From contig DDEI01000017.1 of the NCBI GenBank assembly GCA_002336675.1, positions 1 through 14,480 of the forward strand: a stretch of DNA of 14,480 nucleotides, given 5' to 3'. Every line of letters begins with the position of its first letter. Positions within the stretch are counted from its first letter, which is position 1. The translations under genes were made by a program, and so were the position numbers. The DNA is from Flavobacteriales bacterium UBA1958 (lineage in GTDB: Bacteria; Bacteroidota; Bacteroidia; Flavobacteriales_D; Sanyastnellaceae). Positions 7,490 to 14,217 of the stretch are shown here, in pieces. The notes under the pieces were generated by a model, which made no database searches, was not told the DNA's origin, and saw only the letters and a list, made by a program, of their open reading frames with translations.

Positions 7490-8416
7490 ATGAAAATCTC
7501 CGTAGTAGTACCCATGATGAATGAGGAAGACAATGTTTCTCCTATACATCACGAAATAAAACAAGCATGTGAAAAGAATAATTATGCCTATGAAATTATA
7601 TTCATAGATGATGGTTCTTCCGATAAAACAGTTGAAAACTGTAAAGGTCTTAGCCCTTTAAAATTAATTATTCTTAGAAAAAACTTTGGTCAGACTGCAG
7701 CCATGGATGCAGGGATAAAAGCGGCTACTGGGGACTACTTTATTACTATGGATGGTGATCTTCAAAACGATGCCAATGACTTTCCGAAGCTGATAAAAAA
7801 ACTCAAAGATGATGACCTAGACGTAGTTTCAGGCTGGAGAAAAGATAGAAAAGATTCTTTTCTTAAGAACTTCGTTTCTAGAGGAGCTAACCTCCTAAGA
7901 AAATTACTAGTAAATGACGGGATTCACGATAGTGGATGCTCTCTAAAAATTTACAAAAAAGAATGTTTCCAGGGTGTTACTCTGTATGGAGAAATGCACA
8001 GATTCATTCCTGCTATTTTAAAAATAAAAGGCTATAAAGTAGGCGAAGTGGTTGTGAACCATCGTTCCAGAACAGCAGGTATTACTAAGTATAACTGGAA
8101 GAGAACGCTGAAGGGATTTATAGATATGATTTCTGTTTGGTTTTGGAATAAATATTCAGCTCGTCCTCTCCATTTACTCGGTGGCTTAGGATTAATTTTT
8201 ATCCTTCTGAGTGTTCCATGCGGAATAACTACTATGGGCTTATTCATAGCGGGTTATGGAATGTCTGAAACTGCTATGCCTCTCCTTACTATATTTCTAT
8301 TCTTAGGAGGTATTCAATTATTTATCTCTGGACTTCTCGCGGATATTCTTCTCAAGAATTACTTCGAATCTAAGGGAGAAACCAATTATAGTATCTCACA
8401 GGAAATCATTTCTTAA
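7490..8416 (+). CDS. GT2 polyprenyl-phosphate glycosyltransferase (ArnC/GtrB/RgtE-like)
   Basis: A 308-residue protein with a GT-A domain and a two-helix membrane anchor. The nucleotide-binding region opens with ISVVVPMMNEEDNV (3-16), has IDDGSSDKT (39-47) and a metal-binding DGD at 88-90 in MDGDLQNDA. Predicted helices are at about 226-254 and 264-288. This is the dolichyl-phosphate-mannose synthase / ArnC / GtrB architecture, in which a sugar from a nucleotide donor is placed on undecaprenyl phosphate at the cytosolic face for later transfer outside. Placement 3 nt after a UDP-glucuronate epimerase-like gene suggests the sugar could be galacturonate, as for rhizobial RgtE, but the donor cannot be read from sequence. 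No GT-C transferase or flippase is present in the window to complete such a pathway. The stop lies 1 bp from the convergent aroK stop, and no terminator hairpin is visible. Confidence 0.88.
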   Translation: MKISVVVPMMNEEDNVSPIHHEIKQACEKNNYAYEIIFIDDGSSDKTVENCKGLSPLKLIILRKNFGQTAAMDAGIKAATGDYFITMDGDLQNDANDFPKLIKKLKDDDLDVVSGWRKDRKDSFLKNFVSRGANLLRKLLVNDGIHDSGCSLKIYKKECFQGVTLYGEMHRFIPAILKIKGYKVGEVVVNHRSRTAGITKYNWKRTLKGFIDMISVWFWNKYSARPLHLLGGLGLIFILLSVPCGITTMGLFIAGYGMSETAMPLLTIFLFLGGIQLFISGLLADILLKNYFESKGETNYSISQEIIS

Positions 8417-8417
8417 A

Positions 8418-8948
8418 TTAATTTTTAGGCTGACAAGCTTCTTCTATTTGTGACGCCAGAGCTTTAATTTTATCGGAGTTAAATCCTAATGCGTTTACTT
8501 TAATTTGGGCTTCGGAATAATAGAATTTTCGTTCTTCCAACTGTTGTTCTACGAATTCTAATAACTCATTCTCTCCTGTTTTATTTACCAATGGCCTATA
8601 ACCCTTGGCATTCATCAAACGGTAGGTTAATGACTTAGCATCCATTTCTAAATACACAGTTAATCCTGCTTGATTCATCTCTTTTATGTTATCATAAAAG
8701 CATGGAGTTCCACCACCAGTGCTAATTAAAGCATCAGGCTCGAGATTAATTAACTTCTTTAAGTATTTCATTTCCAACCCTCTAAAAAGAGCCTCTCCGC
8801 CTTCATTGAAAATTTCAGTAACACTCATTTTCTCCTCCACCTCTATGTGAGCATCTAGGTCTATAAAATGCAACTTCAACTCCCTAGCTAACTTCCTGCC
8901 GACTGTAGTTTTGCCACTCGCCATATACCCTAAGAGAAATACTTTCAT
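8418..8948 (-). CDS. aroK: Shikimate kinase
   Basis: A 176-residue cytosolic P-loop kinase that phosphorylates shikimate to shikimate 3-phosphate in the chorismate (aromatic amino acid) pathway. Visible features are the Walker A loop GYMASGKTT (7-15), the shikimate-binding aspartate D32 in LDAHIE, R56 in LFRGLE, the GGG loop at 78-80 (STGGGTPC), the lid arginine R118 in YRPL and a C-terminal arginine R140 in ERKFYY. The length is normal and all key residues are present. The ATG at 8948 gives MKVFLLGYMASGKTT with no extra leader. A TAAATTTG box sits only 6 nt upstream, so the transcript would start almost at the codon. The gene is convergent with the GT2 gene (1 bp between stops) and divergent from the permease gene (159 bp). 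No other shikimate-pathway gene is nearby. Confidence 0.95.
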   Translation of the reverse strand: MKVFLLGYMASGKTTVGRKLARELKLHFIDLDAHIEVEEKMSVTEIFNEGGEALFRGLEMKYLKKLINLEPDALISTGGGTPCFYDNIKEMNQAGLTVYLEMDAKSLTYRLMNAKGYRPLVNKTGENELLEFVEQQLEERKFYYSEAQIKVNALGFNSDKIKALASQIEEACQPKN

Positions 8949-8954
8949 TTAAGG

Positions 8955-8962
8955 CAAATTTA
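8955..8962 (-). promoter_or_regulatory. Candidate -7 promoter box for aroK, nearly leaderless
   Basis: Reads TAAATTTG on the minus strand, with 6 nt to the ATG at 8948. A CAA on the plus strand at 8988-8990 (TTG on the minus strand) would be a -33 element only at a long 25-bp spacing. Confidence 0.5.
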
Positions 8963-9092
8963 TTGAAAAAACCTTCGTTTAATTAGTCAAATGGACCTTA
9001 GATTTTTAATACAAAACACCCCAAAGAATTATTTTAAACAAAAGACCTTGAAGTCTGTTAAATTCTATGGAAATAGGCATGCATGTAATCCC

Positions 9093-9100
9093 TAATTTTG
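9093..9100 (+). promoter_or_regulatory. Candidate -7 promoter box for the permease-glycosyltransferase cluster, nearly leaderless
   Basis: TAATTTTG matches TAnnTTTG and is separated from the ATG at 9108 by only 7 nt (CGCAGCA), implying a leader of a few bases at most. No -33 TTG is visible at 17-23 bp. Confidence 0.5.
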
Positions 9101-9107
9101 CGCAGCA

Positions 9108-10550
9108 ATGAAGAAAATTTCTAAACTACTTCTTAGATCTTACATAGGACCGTTCTTCCTATCTTTCTTCATCTGGTTATTTATATTCGAGCTTCAATTT
9201 GTATGGAAGTATATAGATGATTTGATAGGTAAGGGTCTGAGCTGGACTATCATCCTAGAACTACTTATCTATGCCTCTGCACCACTAGTAAATCTAGCAT
9301 TACCAGTTTCTATAGTCCTCTCTAGCATCATGACTTTCGGAAACCTCTCTGAGCACTTCGAACTCACTGCAATGAAGTCTAGCGGCATGGGTCTATTCAG
9401 AATTATGCGGCCGCTCATTTTCTTTATTATTATTGTCTCTTTTTCTGCCTTTGGTTTCGCTAACAATATTATGCCGGTCGCCACACTCAAATTTAAAACA
9501 CTCTTATTTAGCGTCACTAAAAAAGCTCCTACTATGAACATAGTTCCTAATATCTTTTATACAGATATAGATGGATTCGTTATTCGTGCTAGAGGAAATG
9601 ACACTGAGACAGGAAAAATGACGGATGTTCTTATTTATGACCACACCTTAAACCAAGGAAACCGGAGAGTTATTCGAGCTAAGAGGGGTGTTATGAACCA
9701 AGGAGACAAAAGCAGATATATGACCATAACACTTTATGATGGTGTTAGTTATGACGAACCTTACGAAAAAGGGGTAACAAAAAAAAAGAAAACCTACCCA
9801 TCTGTATCAAGTAAATTTGAGGAGAATATTATTCGATTAGATATATCCTCTCTTGGGTTTAAAGAGCAAGACGAAGACATCTTTAAGAATCGGGAGGAAA
9901 TGATGACTATAAGACAACTAGAACAAGGTCTGGACTCTCTGAATTTGAGCATCCAAAAGTCAGAAGGAGACAGAGTCAACCAATCCTTCAGGGGAATTAG
10001 ACTGACTAATGACTCTTCACTGGTTAGAAATGACACCTTAAAGCCTGATAGCCTTTACTTTTTCAATCAAATCGGAAAAATGCAGCAGAACAGAGCACTG
10101 GATAAAGCCATCAATCTGAGTAGAAAAAATAAAGAGTACAACCAAAGAACGATTAAACAGATTGAGGGAAAATTGCATAGAATAAATGTCCATAACATAA
10201 ATTGGCATAAAAAATTCTTCCTAGGATTTTCATGCATTATTCTATTTTTTGTAGGAGCACCTCTTGGTGCCATCACTAGAAAAGGTGGTTATGGATTCCC
10301 TACAGTAATCGCATTAGGATTCTTCGTTATGTTCTTTATCCTTTCCACAGTAGGAGAGAAAATGGTTAAGTCTGGATCAATTGAACCATGGCAAGGCATC
10401 TGGCTGAGTTCTTTTGTCCTAATTCCATTAGCTATTTTTCTAACGTATAAAGCAGCTAAAGATTCGAGCATAACAGATGCCGATTTTTACAATAAGATAG
10501 GGCAGCGCCTCATAGAAGTATTTAAAAAGAAAGCCCGCCATAAAGCATGA
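9108..10550 (+). CDS. LptF/LptG-family permease (YjgP/YjgQ), LPS export ABC transporter membrane subunit
   Basis: A 480-residue inner-membrane protein with predicted helices at about 13-33, 51-74, 101-123, 368-388, 398-414 and 430-448: three at each end, as in LptF/LptG. The N-terminal part is characteristic: LLRSYIGPFFLSFFIWLF, then LALPVSIVLSSIMTFGNLSEHFELTAMKSSGMG (about 64-95), where the cytosolic helix couples to LptB. In the Lpt complex LptF and LptG with two LptB subunits extract LPS from the inner membrane and pass it to LptC and LptA. Sequence alone does not separate LptF from LptG. It is well over 100 residues longer than the E. coli proteins (about 360); the extra lies in the periplasmic region between helices 3 and 4 and includes a charged, probably helical stretch at about 250-360. 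The stop overlaps the next gene by 4 nt (ATGA), so translation of the two is probably coupled. Confidence 0.9.
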   Translation: MKKISKLLLRSYIGPFFLSFFIWLFIFELQFVWKYIDDLIGKGLSWTIILELLIYASAPLVNLALPVSIVLSSIMTFGNLSEHFELTAMKSSGMGLFRIMRPLIFFIIIVSFSAFGFANNIMPVATLKFKTLLFSVTKKAPTMNIVPNIFYTDIDGFVIRARGNDTETGKMTDVLIYDHTLNQGNRRVIRAKRGVMNQGDKSRYMTITLYDGVSYDEPYEKGVTKKKKTYPSVSSKFEENIIRLDISSLGFKEQDEDIFKNREEMMTIRQLEQGLDSLNLSIQKSEGDRVNQSFRGIRLTNDSSLVRNDTLKPDSLYFFNQIGKMQQNRALDKAINLSRKNKEYNQRTIKQIEGKLHRINVHNINWHKKFFLGFSCIILFFVGAPLGAITRKGGYGFPTVIALGFFVMFFILSTVGEKMVKSGSIEPWQGIWLSSFVLIPLAIFLTYKAAKDSSITDADFYNKIGQRLIEVFKKKARHKA

Positions 10551-11749
10551 AAGTACTTCAATTGTGTCACAAACCACCGAAACCATCTTTAGATGGAGGA
10601 TGTTTGGCTATGGACGCCCTTACAAAAGGACTTTTAGATCAAGGACACGAAGTTAAAATTCTTAGCATTCACACTTCTAAACATCCATATCTAAAGGATA
10701 AGCTAGATGATTCTTACCTGAAAACAACTTCTTTTGAAAGCATTTTTGTAGACACAAGGGTGAGTATAGTAAATGCATTTTCCAACCTTTTTACTCAAGA
10801 TAGCTACAACATAAACCGTTTCTTTTCAGCTGCTTTCGATATAAGACTAAAAAACCTGTTGCAAAATGAAAAGTTCGACATCATACAATTCGAAAGCCTA
10901 TTTATGATGCCATACCTCTCCACTGTTCAAAAACATAGTAATGGGAAACGCGTGCTCCGAAGTCATAATCTGGAATACCTCATCTGGCAAAGAATGGCTG
11001 ACTCAACTAAAAACGTAGCCAAAAAATTATATTTAAAACACTTGGCTAAAAAACTTGAGCTATTTGAATTAGATGTTATAAAAAAAGTGCACGGAATCGT
11101 GGCTATTACTAAAGAAGATTATGAAAAGTATTCTTCACTAAATGCTAAAAAAAGCAATCTAATCACTATTCCATTCGGCATTAATCTCGCTGAATATTCA
11201 GAAGAAGACCCTCCTGAAGAAATCTCTCTTTTTCATTTAGGATCACTAGAATGGACTCCCAATCTCGAAGGTGTCACATGGTTCTTAGAACATATTTGGC
11301 CCGCTATTAGAGAAGAATTTCCTAAGTTGGTTTTTTATTTAGCCGGGAGAAAAATTCCTGCTAAATTTAACGAGGAGAACTACCCTGGAATTAAAGTAGT
11401 GGGCGAGGTTGCAGACGCTAAGGAATTTATTAGCAGTAAATCTATTATGCTAGTTCCAATACTATCTGCCGGGGGAATGCGAGTTAAAATTATAGAAGGA
11501 ATGGCGCTTGGAAAAATTATTCTTAGCACTAAACTAGGGGCCGAAGGAATAGATTTTAAAGAGAATGAAGACATTTACTTAGCTGATACAAAAAAGGATT
11601 TTCTAAAAAACATAAGGGATTTTCATGAAAATCCTGAGAAAATAAACACACAGAAAAAAGTCTCGAGAGAATTTGTCTGTGCTAATTTCGATAACCAAAA
11701 ACTCAGCATAAAATTAACAGAGTTTTATTTAAATCTGCTTGACAAATAA
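10547..11749 (+). CDS. GT4-type glycosyltransferase (first of two)
   Basis: A 400-residue GT-B enzyme with no signal peptide or membrane helix. The N-terminal acceptor domain begins KVLQLCHKPPKPSLDGG, with a glycine-rich turn at 16-18 and GHEVKILS at 33-40. The C-terminal donor domain has FHLGSLEWTPNLEGVTWFLE (about 229-248), YLAGRKIP, and the donor-binding region around GGMRVKIIEGMALGKIILS (309-327) with its conserved glutamate. This places it in the GT4 group acting on nucleotide sugars at the cytosolic face of the membrane; donor and acceptor are unknown. It overlaps the LPS-permease gene by 4 nt and a second GT4 gene starts 1 nt after its stop, so the three are very likely one operon. Lipopolysaccharide core or O-antigen assembly is the natural reading. 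Confidence 0.88.
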   Translation: MKVLQLCHKPPKPSLDGGCLAMDALTKGLLDQGHEVKILSIHTSKHPYLKDKLDDSYLKTTSFESIFVDTRVSIVNAFSNLFTQDSYNINRFFSAAFDIRLKNLLQNEKFDIIQFESLFMMPYLSTVQKHSNGKRVLRSHNLEYLIWQRMADSTKNVAKKLYLKHLAKKLELFELDVIKKVHGIVAITKEDYEKYSSLNAKKSNLITIPFGINLAEYSEEDPPEEISLFHLGSLEWTPNLEGVTWFLEHIWPAIREEFPKLVFYLAGRKIPAKFNEENYPGIKVVGEVADAKEFISSKSIMLVPILSAGGMRVKIIEGMALGKIILSTKLGAEGIDFKENEDIYLADTKKDFLKNIRDFHENPEKINTQKKVSREFVCANFDNQKLSIKLTEFYLNLLDK

Positions 11750-11750
11750 A

Positions 11751-12923
11751 ATGAAGATTTTAGTAATTCTCAGTAGGTTTCCTTACCCATTAGAAAAAGG
11801 AGATAAGCTCAGGGCATATCATCAATTAGTTAATTTAAGTCATGACCATGAGATTATTCTATGCTGCCTTACAGACAAGCTACCCAGTGAAGAAAGTCGA
11901 AGTAAAATAGCCCAATTATGCGCAGAAATTCACGTCTTTAAGCTCAGTAAAATAAAACAACTGGGAAGACTTTTCTACGCAGCATTTTCTAGCAAGCCCT
12001 TCCAAGTTCATTACTTTTATCAAGAGAGTGTAGCGCGAAAAATACAGCAGATTATACAAAGAACAGATCCAGCACATATTTACGCGCAGCTAGTACGCAC
12101 TGCTGAATACGTGAAAAACTTCCATGAAATGCCTAAGACGTTGGATTACATGGATGCGCTTAATAAAAACTATTCGCGCAGAACTAAAACCTCTAAAGGG
12201 ATACGTAAATTTTTAGTAAAGGAAGAAGCTAAGCGATTAGTAGCCTATGAAAACCTAATATTTGATTATTTCGAGAATCACTCCATTATTTCCTCACAGG
12301 ATAAAAACTTAATCTACCACGAGAAAAGGGAATCTATCTCTGTGGTCCCAAACGGAGTAGACTTCGACTATTTCACGCCTTCTCAAGAATCAGAAAAAAA
12401 AACTACAGATATCATTTTCACAGGAAACATGGGCTATCTCCCCAATGAAGATGCTGCTCTCCATTTAATAGGGTCTATTATGCCTATGCTTTGGGAGGTG
12501 GATCAAACTATAACACTGACTATAGCTGGAGCTACTCCATCTAATGAGCTGCTTTCATTGGCTTCTAATAGAGTCAAAGTCACTGGCTGGGTAAATGATA
12601 TAAGAAATGAATTTAATGGTGCTAAAATTTTCTTAGCTCCTATGCGCCAGGGAACAGGACTTCAAAACAAGCTATTAGAAGCTATGAGTATGCAGTTGCC
12701 ATGCATCACTACTCCACTAGCCAACAATGCGCTTAAAGCTATACACAATGAGCATCTACATGTGTACCAAGATGATAAACATCTAGTAACACTAGTAATG
12801 CACTTATTAAATAACTCAGAGAGTAGGTCAGTCCTAGGAACCAACGCCCGAAAATTCATACTAGATAACTACTCCTGGCAGAGCGCTAATAAAATTCTTC
12901 AAGAGTTAATAACTACACAGTAA
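11751..12923 (+). CDS. GT4-type glycosyltransferase (second), resembling the TIGR03087 exopolysaccharide family
   Basis: A 390-residue GT-B enzyme. The N-terminus KILVILSRFPYPLEKGDKLR, LDYMDALNKNYSRR near 131-144, RLVAYENLIFDYFENHSIIS near 162-181 and VVPNGVDFDYFTP at 198-210 resemble the sugar transferases linked to PEP-CTERM/XrtA exopolysaccharide clusters (TIGR03087). The donor domain has IFTGNMGYLPNEDAALHLI (222-240), a TIAG strand and GTGLQNKLLEAMSMQLPCITT (301-321) with the donor-binding glutamate E310. An in-frame TTG at 11739 would add four residues (MTNK) and overlap the previous gene. I prefer the ATG at 11751, 1 nt after the preceding stop, because it starts directly at the conserved MKILVI strand. 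No exosortase or PEP-CTERM protein is visible, so that link is family resemblance only. Confidence 0.87.
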   Translation: MKILVILSRFPYPLEKGDKLRAYHQLVNLSHDHEIILCCLTDKLPSEESRSKIAQLCAEIHVFKLSKIKQLGRLFYAAFSSKPFQVHYFYQESVARKIQQIIQRTDPAHIYAQLVRTAEYVKNFHEMPKTLDYMDALNKNYSRRTKTSKGIRKFLVKEEAKRLVAYENLIFDYFENHSIISSQDKNLIYHEKRESISVVPNGVDFDYFTPSQESEKKTTDIIFTGNMGYLPNEDAALHLIGSIMPMLWEVDQTITLTIAGATPSNELLSLASNRVKVTGWVNDIRNEFNGAKIFLAPMRQGTGLQNKLLEAMSMQLPCITTPLANNALKAIHNEHLHVYQDDKHLVTLVMHLLNNSESRSVLGTNARKFILDNYSWQSANKILQELITTQ

Positions 12924-12929
12924 TTTTAC

Positions 12930-12960
12930 TTGTAGGGGCTGCTGACCAATGGTATTTTTG
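12930..12960 (+). promoter_or_regulatory. Promoter of pyrD (TTG - N20 - TATTTTTG)
   Basis: A TTG at 12930-12932 lies 20 bp before TATTTTTG at 12953-12960, which fits the flavobacterial TTG-N17-23-TAnnTTTG pattern. The ATG at 12977 is 16 nt downstream. This suggests pyrD can be transcribed apart from the glycosyltransferase cluster, although read-through is also possible since no terminator separates them. Confidence 0.6.
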
Positions 12961-12976
12961 CTGTAAATATGACTCG

Positions 12977-14011
12977 ATGTATAAGTTTCTTTTAAGACCT
13001 CTGTTATTCAAACTACAAGCCGAAAAAGCACACAATGTGACTTTAGGATTGTTGAAAAATGGATTTAAAATCCCAGGAGTAAAATCTATTTTCAAGAGCT
13101 TATACGGAGTAAACAACCCTAACTTAGAAAGGGAATTGTTCGGTATAAAATTCCCTAATCCTATAGGACTAGCCGCTGGACTTGACAAAAATGCTGAAGT
13201 AGCTGCCGAAATGCATTCATTAGGCTTTGGTTTTATAGAGGTAGGAACCGTCACCCCGAAACCTCAAGATGGAAATCCTCAGCCAAGACTTTTTAGATTA
13301 AAAGAAGACACAGGTCTCATTAACAGAATGGGATTTAATAATAAGGGGGTTGAATCCATGGTAGAAAGGCTAAAAAAAATACCTAAAAATGTTATCATAG
13401 GAGGAAACATAGGGAAAAATAAACTTACCCCTAATGAGAATGCCGTGGATGACTATGTTATTTGTTTCGAGGCGCTCTTTGATTATGTAAACTACTTTGT
13501 GGTAAACGTAAGTAGCCCGAATACCCCTGGGTTAAGAGACCTTCAGGATAAAGAGCCGCTTACCGCTCTTCTTAATGAATTACAGCACTTAAACAACCTT
13601 AAAACTACACCTAAACCCATTCTTTTAAAAATAGCTCCAGACCTCACCAACGAGCAATTAGATGATATAGTAGAAATCCTAGCAGTCACTAAAATTTCAG
13701 GAGTAATAGCTACTAATACGACTATCAGTCGAGAGAACTTAATCACTTCAGATAGTACTATTTCTGCTATAGGAAATGGAGGATTAAGTGGTAAACCATT
13801 AAAAAATAGAAGCACAGAAGTTATAAGATATTTAAAAACCACTTCTAAAAACGCGTTTCCTATAATTGGAGTGGGAGGAATTTGTTCAGCTGAAGATGCA
13901 CTAGAAAAAATAAAAGCAGGAGCTGATTTAATTCAAGTTTACAGCGGATTCGTCTATGAGGGGCCTGCTATGATTAAGAAAATCTGTCAGGCTCTAGCCA
14001 AAGAAAAATAG
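12977..14011 (+). CDS. pyrD: Dihydroorotate dehydrogenase (quinone), class 2
   Basis: A 344-residue FMN enzyme of the inner-membrane surface that oxidises dihydroorotate to orotate and reduces quinone, the fourth step of de novo pyrimidine synthesis. Residues 1-45 form the amphipathic helical N-terminal extension (YKFLLRPLLFKLQAEKAHN) that marks class 2 and contacts the quinone pool. The barrel carries NPIGLAAGLDKNAE (61-74), NRMGFNNKG (117-124), NVSSPNTPGLRDLQ (177-190, holding the catalytic serine expected of class 2), LLKIAPDL (216-223), ATNTT (245-249), GNGGLSGKPL (266-275), IGVGGI (297-302) and GADLIQVYSGFVYEGP (315-330). All expected landmarks are present at normal length. The gene lies 53 bp after the second glycosyltransferase with its own promoter and is followed by a weak hairpin. 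The co-location with envelope genes has no obvious functional link. Confidence 0.96.
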   Translation: MYKFLLRPLLFKLQAEKAHNVTLGLLKNGFKIPGVKSIFKSLYGVNNPNLERELFGIKFPNPIGLAAGLDKNAEVAAEMHSLGFGFIEVGTVTPKPQDGNPQPRLFRLKEDTGLINRMGFNNKGVESMVERLKKIPKNVIIGGNIGKNKLTPNENAVDDYVICFEALFDYVNYFVVNVSSPNTPGLRDLQDKEPLTALLNELQHLNNLKTTPKPILLKIAPDLTNEQLDDIVEILAVTKISGVIATNTTISRENLITSDSTISAIGNGGLSGKPLKNRSTEVIRYLKTTSKNAFPIIGVGGICSAEDALEKIKAGADLIQVYSGFVYEGPAMIKKICQALAKEK

Positions 14012-14040
14012 TTAGCCTTTGAAAGACTAACTGATTTTAT
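14010..14040 (+). terminator. Weak hairpin terminator after pyrD
   Basis: AGTTAG (14010-14015) pairs with CTAACT (14027-14032), with further CTTT/AAAG pairing inside across one mismatch. The hairpin overlaps the stop codon and is followed by GATTTTAT. The stem is A/T-rich and the T-run short, so the call is moderate. Confidence 0.45.
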
Positions 14041-14079
14041 CCAACTAAACCTTTCTTCGAGACATATTTTAGTTTCCAA

Positions 14080-14097
14080 TATCATAACCCTATGATA
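14080..14097. promoter_or_regulatory. 18-bp palindrome TATCATA-ACCC-TATGATA upstream of the last gene
   Basis: Two perfect 7-bp inverted arms flank a 4-nt spacer in the 206-bp gap between pyrD and the secreted-protein gene, about 120 bp before its ATG. There is no T-run. The arms share ATCATA/TATGAT with the inverted repeat at 3501-3531. An operator is the likeliest role; this is inference. Confidence 0.4.
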
Positions 14098-14099
14098 AA
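14086..14099 (+). promoter_or_regulatory. Copy 3 of the shared 14-bp motif AWYCCTATGATWAA
   Basis: Reads AACCCTATGATAAA and overlaps the right arm of the palindrome at 14080-14097. It lies 118 bp before the ATG of the final gene. Confidence 0.3.
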
Positions 14100-14217
14100 T
14101 AAGCCTAATTACGATTAAGGTCGGTATCTTGAGAGTCTCTAGAAATTTGTACTTCAAAGGCAACCAAACAGAGTCAAAATCAGTCTATATTTAGGGACAA
14201 CTAACCAACACCTTAAA

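Noticed and set aside
11739..11750. TTG start that would lengthen the second GT4 protein by four residues
   Set aside because: The ATG at 11751 is 1 nt after the previous stop and begins the conserved first beta strand directly; the TTG version would overlap the upstream gene for no visible gain.
12913..13254. 113-codon minus-strand ORF over the pyrD promoter and 5' end
   Set aside because: It is antisense to strongly conserved pyrD coding sequence and its own promoter region, and its product is low-complexity with no recognisable domain.
14092..14118. Eight-codon ORF starting inside the 14080-14097 palindrome (possible leader peptide)
   Set aside because: The ATG arises from the palindrome arm itself, the peptide has no run of regulatory codons, and no attenuator hairpins follow before the gene.
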